This document shows, piece after piece, positions 1 to 6,627 of a DNA stretch of 15,023 nt (positions are counted from its first letter, which is position 1; the number at the start of each line of letters is the position of its first letter). The DNA lies in assembly GCA_913047775.1 (NCBI GenBank), contig CAJWUE010000034.1, positions 1-15,023 of the forward strand. The letters are read 5' to 3'. The stretch comes from GCA-002731945 sp913047775 (lineage in GTDB: Bacteria; Pseudomonadota; Alphaproteobacteria; MED-G09). A program made the translations under genes and the position numbers. The notes below the pieces were generated by a model. That model did not search any database. It saw nothing but the letters and a program-made list of their open reading frames with translations, and was not told the DNA's origin.

Positions 1-2090
1 GCCTCAATACTGCTTCAGAAAATCCACCTTCAAATATTATTGGTTTACCCGGATCTTATGTTTCAGATTTATTGATACAACTTTTTGGCGCTTCATCACT
101 ATTCTTGACTGTTTCATTAATTATTTGGGGTATTTATCTTTTAATAAGAAAAAATAAGCCCTTTTGGTCGACTTTATTTATTTTTTTAGTGAGTTTTTCA
201 ATTTTAACTCTCTCTTTTCAAATTATCTATGAAGAGGGAGGTCTTTTAGGATATTTTATTTTTTATAAAATAGAACCTTTTTTTGAATTCTTATTCGGTC
301 CTAATCAGGAGATAAACGGAACAAATTTTACCCCTCAGGGAATAATTTATTTCTTTATTTGTATTTCGGCGCTTGCCTTAAGCAATTATGCTCTAGTTCC
401 TACTCAATCAAAACGACTATCAAAGAAGAAATTGAATACCGAGGTCTCTCAAGAAATTAAATCAAATTTTGTTGATGTTAAAGATGAAACGTTTGTTGAA
501 AAGAAAAACAAGCCTATTATCTCAAGACCAAAAAAGGCAAAACCACAGATATTAAAAAGAAAGCCCCTAGATTTTCAACCAACAAGTCAAATAAATAAAT
601 CAGGTTATGAATTTCCTACATTAAATCTTCTTAAAGAGTTACCAGAAACAGAGAAAACAGAACTCTCAGATGAAAAGATAGAGGAAAATAGAAGACTTTT
701 ATTGACTGTATTAAGCGATTTTGCTGTAGAGGGTGAGATTGTAAATGTAAGACCCGGACCAATAGTAACATTATACGAGCTCAAACCTGCGCCAGGAATA
801 AGAACTAAAAGGGTAATTGATCTTGCAGATGACATAGCCCGATCAATGAGTGCGGTTTCGGTTCGTGTGGCTGTTGTACCTGGGAAAAACTCTATCGGTA
901 TTGAATTACCAAACGATGATAGAGACACAGTATTTCTAAGAGAAATTTTAGAATCGGAAAAATTCGTCTCATCAAACCAGGAAATACCTTTGAGTCTTGG
1001 AAAAGATATTGGCGGAGCTCCAATTATAGCTGATCTATCAGCTATGCCACATTTGTTAATATCAGGGACAACGGGTTCAGGAAAATCAGTGGGTATAAAT
1101 GGTATGATACTTTCAATCTTGTATAAATTCAGACCAGATGAATGTCGGTTGATTATGGTTGACCCCAAGATGCTTGAGCTTTCTGTCTATGATGGAATTC
1201 CTCACTTATTAACACCAGTTGTTACCGATCCTAAAAAAGCCGTTGTTGCTCTTAAATGGGTTGTAAGAGAAATGGAGGAAAGATATCGAAAGATGTCCAA
1301 GATTGCAGTGCGCACCATGGACGCATATAACAAAAAGGCAGAAAAATACCTCAAGGAAGGAAGAACCTTTAAAAGAAGAGTTCACACAGGTTACGATCCC
1401 GAAAACGGTGAGGCAATGTATGAAGAGGAACAAATAACTCCTGAAAGATTACCGTTTATTGTTGTTGTAATAGATGAGATGGCAGATTTGATGTTGGTAG
1501 CTAGAAATGATATAGAGCATCTTATTCAAAGACTAGCCCAGATGGCTCGCGCAGCAGGAATTCACGTTGTCTTAGCAACCCAGAGACCTTCGGTGGATAT
1601 TGTTACTGGAACAATAAAGGCAAACTTACCTACAAGAATTTCTTTTAGGGTAGCATCAAAAATCGATAGCAGAACAATATTAAATGAGATGGGCGCAGAA
1701 CAATTACTAGGAAAAGGTGATATGTTATTTCTATCCGAAGGAGGTATAGTTACTCGTGTACATGGACCGTTTATCTCTGATAGTGAAGTAGAAAAAGTAG
1801 TAACCCACATTAGACGGCAAGAAAATCCAGATTATATTGAATCTGTTATTGAAGAAGATACGGATTTACCTTTGGGTGATCATATTGCAGAAGAAGGTGG
1901 AGACATGTTATTTAATCAGGCAGTTTCTATAATAATAAGAGATCAAAGAGCATCGACAAGTTATATCCAAAGAAAATTACAAATTGGTTACAATAGGGCG
2001 GCTAGAATAATAGAAGAAATGGAAGAGAAAGGAATAGTGTCGTCTCCAAATAATCAGGGGAAAAGAGAAATTTTAAAAGGTAATGATTGA
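1..2090 (+). CDS. ftsK: DNA translocase FtsK (5' end outside window)
   Basis: FtsK is a septum-anchored hexameric ATPase that pumps chromosomal DNA and helps resolve the terminus at division. The frame is open from base 3 with 695 visible residues, so the gene begins upstream; the TTG at 72 is inside the gene, because the codons before it read as typical FtsK N-terminal sequence (GSYVSDLLIQLFG). In order: three hydrophobic membrane segments (about nt 84-400), a short Lys-rich linker (about 410-600) much shorter than in E. coli, then the motor. Walker A GTTGSGKS is at 1065-1088, Walker B (VVVIDEMADL) near 1458-1487, and the FtsK signature around ATQRPSVDIVTG near 1576-1611. The C-terminal winged-helix gamma domain, which in the family reads KOPS sites and contacts XerD, spans about 1910-2085. 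The stop overlaps the lolA start (TGATG). The identity is certain; the exact start is unseen. Confidence 0.97.
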   Translation, partial: LNTASENPPSNIIGLPGSYVSDLLIQLFGASSLFLTVSLIIWGIYLLIRKNKPFWSTLFIFLVSFSILTLSFQIIYEEGGLLGYFIFYKIEPFFEFLFGPNQEINGTNFTPQGIIYFFICISALALSNYALVPTQSKRLSKKKLNTEVSQEIKSNFVDVKDETFVEKKNKPIISRPKKAKPQILKRKPLDFQPTSQINKSGYEFPTLNLLKELPETEKTELSDEKIEENRRLLLTVLSDFAVEGEIVNVRPGPIVTLYELKPAPGIRTKRVIDLADDIARSMSAVSVRVAVVPGKNSIGIELPNDDRDTVFLREILESEKFVSSNQEIPLSLGKDIGGAPIIADLSAMPHLLISGTTGSGKSVGINGMILSILYKFRPDECRLIMVDPKMLELSVYDGIPHLLTPVVTDPKKAVVALKWVVREMEERYRKMSKIAVRTMDAYNKKAEKYLKEGRTFKRRVHTGYDPENGEAMYEEEQITPERLPFIVVVIDEMADLMLVARNDIEHLIQRLAQMARAAGIHVVLATQRPSVDIVTGTIKANLPTRISFRVASKIDSRTILNEMGAEQLLGKGDMLFLSEGGIVTRVHGPFISDSEVEKVVTHIRRQENPDYIESVIEEDTDLPLGDHIAEEGGDMLFNQAVSIIIRDQRASTSYIQRKLQIGYNRAARIIEEMEEKGIVSSPNNQGKREILKGND

Positions 2091-2683
2091 TGGCCCCGAA
2101 GATCAGAATAATAATAATATTCTTAATATTTTTTGCCTTTGAAACCTCCAAATCAGAGATTACTAAAGATTTTAGAGATGAGTGGCTGATTAATGTTGAG
2201 CAATACCTTTCAGAATTAAGCGCAATAAACGGCTCTTTTACACAAATTAACAATAATGGAAATATATCTAAGGGAAAATTCTGGATCGGGAATAATCAAG
2301 AATTAAGATTTGAATATTTACCCCCCTCTGAAACAATTATAATTATTAAAAATAAAAAAATCTTTTTTAAGGAGAATAAAGCAGAAGAATTTGCAAGTTA
2401 TTCGACAAATGGGAATCCACTTGTAGGTATATTTTCTGACGAGATCCAATTTGGACAATTCCTAATTAAAAACCTAGAAATCAAGGGAAGTATTGGAACT
2501 TTTAGCTTAAATACAGAAAAAAGTTTGTCTAGGAATATCCTTTTTTTAACATTAGATTATCCTGATCCAAAATTGAGACAATGGAGATTTATAGACGAAC
2601 AAAAAAAGGAAACAACAATTTTCTTCTCAAATATTGATACTCAAGAGAAAATAAAAGAAAACTTATTTGAAACAAGAAGGTAA
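2090..2683 (+). CDS. lolA: Outer-membrane lipoprotein carrier protein LolA
   Basis: LolA is the periplasmic chaperone that takes lipoproteins released by the LolCDE exporter to the outer membrane. The product is 197 residues, normal for the family. It starts with a signal peptide (MAPKIR, then a hydrophobic run IIIIFLIFFAF). The mature part carries the LolA pattern: an aromatic-Gln turn (GSFTQ), a repeated GxFWI strand, the basic/aromatic LRFEYLPP segment, and a strand with NKKIFF where the family has its 'dGk.v' turn. ATG 2090 was chosen over TTG 2087 because it overlaps the ftsK stop as TGATG and has AAAAGG 9 bases upstream (2075-2080). Following ftsK directly is its usual position in proteobacteria, which supports the call. 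The sequence is divergent, so the call rests on both pattern and context. Confidence 0.88.
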   Translation: MAPKIRIIIIFLIFFAFETSKSEITKDFRDEWLINVEQYLSELSAINGSFTQINNNGNISKGKFWIGNNQELRFEYLPPSETIIIIKNKKIFFKENKAEEFASYSTNGNPLVGIFSDEIQFGQFLIKNLEIKGSIGTFSLNTEKSLSRNILFLTLDYPDPKLRQWRFIDEQKKETTIFFSNIDTQEKIKENLFETRR

Positions 2684-2742
2684 TTTTCTCTAGTTTTAGA
2701 ATCTCAATAAAGTTCTAGATAGAATGACAGTTAATTGGTATT

Positions 2743-2760
2743 AAGGTTATCACCTTTTTT
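2743..2760 (+). terminator. Weak hairpin plus T-run after lolA
   Basis: AAGGT (2743-2747) and ACCTT (2752-2756) can form a 5-bp stem with a 4-base loop, followed by Ts to 2760. It lies 59 bases after the lolA stop and just before the ribosome binding site of the next gene. The stem is short, so it is at best a weak terminator or attenuator; in AT-rich DNA it could be chance. Confidence 0.3.
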
Positions 2761-2776
2761 AAAAGGAAAGATTAAC

Positions 2777-3853
2777 ATGAAAAAAATAAATATATTGAAA
2801 TATCCTACTAGAAGATCTTTTGTCTCTGGGCTCGCTTTATTTATTGCTGGGATTTCTGTGAGTCCAAAAAAAGTTTTTCCTCAAAGTCAGGAAGCCCCGG
2901 ATATTTCTTTAAACTTAGTTAGACCGAAGAATTATCTACCCAGAAACACAATATCTAAAATTTCCTCTGCACTAAGTATTCCTATAAAAGATAAGATGTA
3001 TGAAGGAAAAAAGAACAATATTGAGGAGGATTTCGACATATTCATCGGAAGAAACGATATAATAGAAACAGCTATTGAGGCAGGAAAACTTTTAGAAATT
3101 GACAATTCGTTAATACCTAACCGTTCTTTTATTAATGAACAATTCTTAAATTCTTTTTATGATCCAGGGAGAAAATATTCGATCCCATTAACCTGGGGGG
3201 GATTAGGAATAATTTATCGTAAAGACAAATTTGATGAACCCCCAAATAGCTGGAGATGGTTGCTGGACTCAGATAAATATTCTGGAAAGATTGCTTTAAT
3301 TGGGGAAGGAAGAACATTAATACAAATTGCATTAAAATATATGGGGATGAGCCTTAATACTAATGATCCAATGTGGATAAACCAAGCAGAAAAACTGTTA
3401 AAAAGACAGAAAGAGCATATTAAGGATTTTGGAAACAATAATGGTATAAGTCTGCTGACATCTGGAGAGGTTGATTTAGCAATCTCTAGCAATGAGGAGG
3501 CAGCAAAAGTGATTTCCGCGAATAACGATATAGGTTTCGTATTTCCAAGGGAGGGTAGTTTAATTTGGGAAGATGCAATATGTATAGCAAAATCATCTAA
3601 CAAAAAGGAAAGCGCACATTATTTTATCAATTCACTTTTAGATGCAAAAATAGGGAAAAATATTGCTGAAGAAAATAGTTTAGCTACATCCAATATGATG
3701 GCTTTAGATATCAGCAGCGATAGTTATAAAAATGACGGGCTAATCTTCCCAAACGATCAAATCATCGAGAGATATGAGGATACGTCAAATATATTGGGCT
3801 TTGATTACGAAATGATGATTGATGAAATGTGGGAAAACATAAAAGACGCCTAA
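2777..3853 (+). CDS. PotD/PotF-like extracellular solute-binding protein with Tat signal
   Basis: A 358-residue periplasmic binding protein of the polyamine-type ABC transporter family. The ATG at 2777 is preferred over the in-frame TTG at 2735 because AAAAGGAAAG (2761-2770) lies just upstream and the protein then begins with a proper signal. That signal has twin arginines (R12-R13 in TRRSFVSG) followed by a hydrophobic core, suggesting Tat export. The body follows PotD in order: YDPGRKYSIPLTWGG (128-142), a SWRWLL segment (158-163), MGMSLNTNDP (189-198), LTSGEVDLA (227-235), FPREGSLIWEDA (256-267, W264 and D266 at the conserved Trp/Asp positions), then a C-terminal helix with FINSLLDA. The N-terminal aromatic ligand loop and the acidic residue after the mid-domain Arg seem altered, so the ligand may not be a classical polyamine. 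No permease or ATPase gene is nearby. The family call is solid; the substrate is unknown. Confidence 0.82.
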   Translation: MKKINILKYPTRRSFVSGLALFIAGISVSPKKVFPQSQEAPDISLNLVRPKNYLPRNTISKISSALSIPIKDKMYEGKKNNIEEDFDIFIGRNDIIETAIEAGKLLEIDNSLIPNRSFINEQFLNSFYDPGRKYSIPLTWGGLGIIYRKDKFDEPPNSWRWLLDSDKYSGKIALIGEGRTLIQIALKYMGMSLNTNDPMWINQAEKLLKRQKEHIKDFGNNNGISLLTSGEVDLAISSNEEAAKVISANNDIGFVFPREGSLIWEDAICIAKSSNKKESAHYFINSLLDAKIGKNIAEENSLATSNMMALDISSDSYKNDGLIFPNDQIIERYEDTSNILGFDYEMMIDEMWENIKDA

Positions 3854-3868
3854 TCACTTCAAATAAAA

Positions 3869-4675
3869 ATGCGAATAATTTCATGGAATATTAACTCCGT
3901 TCGCCTAAGAATGGATATGTTAAAGAAAATAGTTAAACGTTTTAAACCTGATATATTGTGTCTTCAGGAAACAAAATGTCCGAACGATTTATTTCCACAT
4001 CAAGATTTTTATGATATGGGCTTTCGTTATTCTTTTGCTTACGGGATTAAGGGTTATAATGGGGTATCAATAGCATCTAAAATTAATTCAACTAAAAATA
4101 ACAAAAAAAAGTTCTGCAACAAAGATGATGGTAGACATATTTCAGTGAATCTAAGTTATCGAAATAAGGTTATAACAGTTCATAATTTCTATGTTCCTGC
4201 TGGAGGGGATATTCCAGACCCAAATATAAATGAAAAATTCAAGCATAAGCTTGATTTTTTAGATGAAGCCACTAATTGGTTTTCTAAAAAGTCCGGCAAA
4301 GATAAATCACTTATTGCTTTAGTTGGGGACATAAATATAGCTCCGGACATTATGGATGTTTGGTCACATAAACAACTAACAAATATTGTAAGCCACACAA
4401 AAATCGAAAGAATAAAGATGGAGCTTTTTAAAAGATCATTTAATTTCGAAGACGCTATTAGGAACATTTATGGTTATGAAAAAAAGATATATAGCTGGTG
4501 GAGCTACAGAGCTCGAGATTGGAAGAAATCAAATAGGGGGAGAAGGTTAGACCATATTTGGACGAGCAAGAAATTGAATGAATATCTTGTTAATGCGAAT
4601 ATTATAGAAAATGCTAGAGGTTGGAAAAGACCCTCTGATCATGTTCCTATGGTGGCTGACTTTAAAATAAAATAA
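3869..4675 (+). CDS. xth: Exodeoxyribonuclease III (AP endonuclease)
   Basis: A Mg-dependent base-excision-repair nuclease that cuts at abasic sites and removes 3' blocks and 3'-strand nucleotides from duplex DNA. At 268 residues it matches E. coli XthA in length. All expected catalytic positions are present: N7 (WNINS), E34 (LQETK), Y108 (HNFYVPAGG), D154 and N156 (GDINIAP), D228 (RRLDH) and D257-H258 (PSDHVP). It begins 15 bases after the preceding stop with no clear Shine-Dalgarno sequence, so translation may depend on the upstream gene. Its stop is 3 bases from the end of the convergent gene on the other strand. ftsK, lolA and xth lie close together in many alphaproteobacteria; here a binding-protein gene sits between lolA and xth. 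Confidence 0.96.
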   Translation: MRIISWNINSVRLRMDMLKKIVKRFKPDILCLQETKCPNDLFPHQDFYDMGFRYSFAYGIKGYNGVSIASKINSTKNNKKKFCNKDDGRHISVNLSYRNKVITVHNFYVPAGGDIPDPNINEKFKHKLDFLDEATNWFSKKSGKDKSLIALVGDINIAPDIMDVWSHKQLTNIVSHTKIERIKMELFKRSFNFEDAIRNIYGYEKKIYSWWSYRARDWKKSNRGRRLDHIWTSKKLNEYLVNANIIENARGWKRPSDHVPMVADFKIK

Positions 4676-4678
4676 TAC

Positions 4679-5365
4679 CTAACCTGTCTTTAGAATATAA
4701 CTATTTTCTATATTTCTAATTTCGAAACCATTCTCACCAATCTCTAAAAGTTTCTGCCTTATCCTGTATATATGCGTGGTAAGGGTTCTGGTTTCAATTT
4801 CCTCTGTATATCCCCAAATTTCTTTTAACAATAACTTCTGATCAATCTTTAAATTTGGGTTACTTAGTAAGTACCATAATATCTTCGATTCCTTCTCGGT
4901 AAGTTTTGCGCTTTTTTCATGCTTATGTATTTTTCTACCTACAATATCTAGGAAGATATCTCCTAAATCAACATTCGAAAACCTTGGTTCTTCTTTCTGT
5001 TGAACTAAGTCAGATAATAGTTTTGTTAAAGCCCTAAATTCTATAGGCAAAGTTATAGAGTATAATGGTTGAAACCTAATATCGTTTACAACATCATGCT
5101 CAGTTTGATTTTGAGAGATCAAAATCGTGTTCTTTTTGTTTCTTAGCCAAAATGACTCTGTATTTTTTTGTGCTTTAAGGGTTTGTAGAAGATCCTCTGT
5201 AATCATAAAAGCAAGAATTTTTTCATTCTTTTTGGAGGCTAAATTGATACTTTTTTCATTGAAAAGCTTTAGAGAGAACATTCCTTGTAGGTCAAATTGT
5301 TCTTTTAGCAATAAACTTAGCTCAATATTATTGGTAATTATGGCAATAGTTTTTTTATTAGACAT
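4679..5365 (-). CDS. OmpR/PhoB-type winged-helix regulator with degenerate receiver domain
   Basis: A 228-residue protein with the architecture of a response regulator. Residues about 135-226 form a Trans_reg_C winged helix: a predicted strand region (LGDIFLDIVGRKI), LTEKESKILWYLLSNPN, a positioning helix with LLLKEIWGY, the recognition helix region TRTLTTHIYRIRQKL and a final wing ending in NSYILKTG. Residues 1-122 look like a receiver but lack its chemistry: NN at 12-13 replaces the acidic pair, the phosphoacceptor region (KILAFMITED, 49-58) has no Asp at the strand end, and Leu replaces the Lys before Pro in SITLP (103-107). It therefore probably acts without phosphorylation. ATG 5365 has AAGGGAAG just upstream and overlaps the yggS stop by 8 bases, so the two are likely co-transcribed and coupled. 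Its DNA targets are unknown. Confidence 0.85.
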   Translation of the reverse strand: MSNKKTIAIITNNIELSLLLKEQFDLQGMFSLKLFNEKSINLASKKNEKILAFMITEDLLQTLKAQKNTESFWLRNKKNTILISQNQTEHDVVNDIRFQPLYSITLPIEFRALTKLLSDLVQQKEEPRFSNVDLGDIFLDIVGRKIHKHEKSAKLTEKESKILWYLLSNPNLKIDQKLLLKEIWGYTEEIETRTLTTHIYRIRQKLLEIGENGFEIRNIENSYILKTG

Positions 5366-6029
5366 CTTCCCTTGACCCCATAATCGCCTCACCAACCCGA
5401 ATGTGTGTAGCGCCAAACTCAACTGCTTTTTTATAATCTCTACTCATACCCATGCTAAGATTTTTTATTTTATTTTCTTCTGATAATTTCCTCAATAAAG
5501 CAAAATATAATGAAGGCTCTTCATCCTTTGGAGGAATACACATTAAACCATCAATTTTGAGTGTAATATCCTTTTGTAATTCTTTTAATAAGCCTGGTAA
5601 TCGCTCTGGGTAAATCCCGTTTTTCCCTAATTCTTTTGCTAAATTTAATTGAATGAAGAACTCATTTGGACAATCATTATCTACTAAATTTTTCAATATT
5701 TTTTCTATTAACTTAACGCTATCAATTGTATGAATTGAAGAGAAAATTCTTAGAGCGTCTTTAACTTTATTTGATTGTAAATTTCCTAACATATGCAGCT
5801 CTACATTTTTATAGCTATCCATCAAATCAGGCCATTTATTAAGGGCTTCTTTCACTCTATTTTCTCCGAATGTAAGGTGCCCAATATCTAACAGGGGTTT
5901 AATTGAATCCTGATTAAATTTTTTGGTCACAATTATCAGCTTAATATCCCTTGGGTCCCTACCGTTTTCTTCGGCTGATTTGGTTATATTATATTTAACC
6001 ATTTCTAAATTCTTGATAACATCTTTCAT
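5358..6029 (-). CDS. yggS: YggS/PLPBP family pyridoxal-phosphate homeostasis protein
   Basis: A 223-residue member of the alanine-racemase-like fold-type III PLP proteins. The family binds PLP and balances B6 vitamers and amino-acid pools; no catalytic activity is established. K36 in LIIVTKKF is the expected Schiff-base lysine. Other family blocks are present: FGENRVKEA, WP...VELHMLGNLQSNK, HTIDS, the LMCIPP strand near 176, and the C-terminal phosphate-binding block SMGMSRDYKKAVEFGATHIRVGEAIMG, split over residues about 192-218. The length is normal. The ATG at 6029 follows a weak AGAAG. It is first in a two-gene minus-strand unit with the winged-helix regulator and diverges from the DUF3576-leuS unit across a 150-base control region. 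Confidence 0.95.
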   Translation of the reverse strand: MKDVIKNLEMVKYNITKSAEENGRDPRDIKLIIVTKKFNQDSIKPLLDIGHLTFGENRVKEALNKWPDLMDSYKNVELHMLGNLQSNKVKDALRIFSSIHTIDSVKLIEKILKNLVDNDCPNEFFIQLNLAKELGKNGIYPERLPGLLKELQKDITLKIDGLMCIPPKDEEPSLYFALLRKLSEENKIKNLSMGMSRDYKKAVEFGATHIRVGEAIMGSREDV

Positions 6030-6063
6030 TCTTCTATCGCTTACTTATCCAAATATTAATAAA

Positions 6064-6111
6064 TCTCATTTTTAAACTAAACTTAATGAGAATTAGAAAT
6101 TTTTAGTTTAG
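6064..6111. repeat. Two interleaved 7-bp inverted repeats (H-type pseudoknot geometry)
   Basis: Repeat one is TCTCATT (6064-6070) with AATGAGA (6085-6091). Repeat two is CTAAACT (6077-6083) with AGTTTAG (6105-6111). All pairs are perfect. Because the second repeat starts inside the loop of the first and ends beyond it, an RNA copy could form an H-type pseudoknot with loops of 6, 1 and 13 bases. It sits 35-82 bases upstream of the yggS start and upstream of the likely + strand promoter, so it would be in yggS leader RNA rather than in the leuS transcript. It could also be a protein-binding dyad or chance in AT-rich DNA. Confidence 0.4.
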
Positions 6112-6155
6112 GTTAACTTAGTATTTCTTGATATGGAATAAAAGATATATAACCT

Positions 6156-6161
6156 TATAAT
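6156..6161 (+). promoter_or_regulatory. Candidate -10 box (TATAAT) for the DUF3576-leuS-lptE-holA unit
   Basis: A perfect TATAAT lies 18 bases before the TTG start at 6180, which would put the transcript start near 6168 and give a leader of about a dozen bases containing GGAG (6170-6173). The nearest good -35-like hexamer, TTGATA (6128-6133), is 22 bases away, longer than the usual 17, so the -35 assignment is unclear. Confidence 0.5.
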
Positions 6162-6179
6162 AAGATTTTGGAGCTAGTT

Positions 6180-6617
6180 TTGAAAAATATTCTTAAATAC
6201 TGTCTAATTATTATATTAGTAACACCATTATTGTTGGCCTGCGCAGGAAAAGCCGATAAACAAATTTCTGAGATTGAAAATTCACAATATTCAATGGCTG
6301 TTAATGCTTTTCTTTGGAGGGCGAGCCTGGATGCTTTATCGTTCATACCCTTAGATAAATCTGACCCAATAGGTGGTATAATTTCTACAGAATGGTTTAC
6401 TGATATTAATTCATCCAATGAAAGGGTGAAGATTGTGGTTTACATAAAAGATAGGAGATTGAGAGCGGATGGATTATCCGTTTCAGTCTTCAGACAAACA
6501 AAAGTTGGTGAGGGGTGGGTAGACTCCAATACTAATACTGAAACCTCAAGGTTAATTGAAAATTCAATATTAACGAAGGCAAGAGAATTAAGAATTGGCA
6601 CAAAAATAAGCGACTAA
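6180..6617 (+). CDS. DUF3576 family lipoprotein, function unknown
   Basis: A 145-residue predicted lipoprotein. Start: TTG 6180 is preferred to the upstream in-frame TTG 6168, because GGAG (6170-6173) is 6 bases before it and the protein then opens with a compact lipoprotein signal (MKNILKY, hydrophobic core, lipobox L18-L19-A20-C21). The mature part has the pattern I associate with the alphaproteobacterial DUF3576 family: MAVNAFLWRASLDALSFIPL, then SDPIGGIISTEWF, an ERVKIVVYI strand, LRADGLSVSVFRQ, and a C-terminal helix with ILTKARELRIG. No enzymatic motif is visible. It lies 10 bases before leuS and probably shares its promoter. Genes further down the unit include the LPS-assembly lipoprotein LptE, which fits an envelope role, but that is inference. 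Confidence 0.88.
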   Translation: MKNILKYCLIIILVTPLLLACAGKADKQISEIENSQYSMAVNAFLWRASLDALSFIPLDKSDPIGGIISTEWFTDINSSNERVKIVVYIKDRRLRADGLSVSVFRQTKVGEGWVDSNTNTETSRLIENSILTKARELRIGTKISD

Positions 6618-6627
6618 ATATACCAAG

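Larger units (their letters stand above)
6030..6179. other. Divergent intergenic control region between yggS and the DUF3576 gene
   Basis: This 150-base, very AT-rich stretch is the largest non-coding gap in the window. It must carry the start signals for the yggS unit (-) and probably the leuS unit (+). It holds a TATAAT box for the + strand, two interleaved 7-bp inverted repeats (6064-6111), and one 9-mer TTATCCAAA (6045-6053), one base from the DnaA box consensus. No convincing -35/-10 pair for the yggS direction stands out. Confidence 0.75.

Noticed and set aside
72..74. TTG at 72 as the start of ftsK
   Set aside because: The same frame is open to the window edge and the preceding residues are typical FtsK N-terminal sequence, so the gene is cut by the window rather than starting here.
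605..1168. Long open frame on the - strand inside ftsK, and similar antisense frames in mnmG, holA, parB and leuS
   Set aside because: They lie wholly within well-identified genes, have no recognisable domains or ribosome binding sites, and have the composition expected of a shadow of the real frame.
2690..2725. Inverted repeat TTTAGAA/TTCTAGA and TAGAAT hexamers between lolA and the PotD-like gene as a promoter or terminator
   Set aside because: The stem needs a G-T pair and an 11-base loop without a T-run, and no -35 hexamer is suitably spaced. I cannot support either call.
6045..6053. TTATCCAAA, one base from a DnaA box, in an AT-rich gap (possible replication origin)
   Set aside because: Only a single imperfect box is present, with no cluster and no dnaA or other origin-linked gene next to it. 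ParABS suggests the origin is in the neighbourhood, not at this spot.
6064..6111. SAM-II or SAM-V riboswitch
   Set aside because: The pseudoknot geometry is similar, but the conserved core as I recall it is not evident and no methionine or SAM gene is adjacent, so I leave it as an unnamed interleaved repeat.
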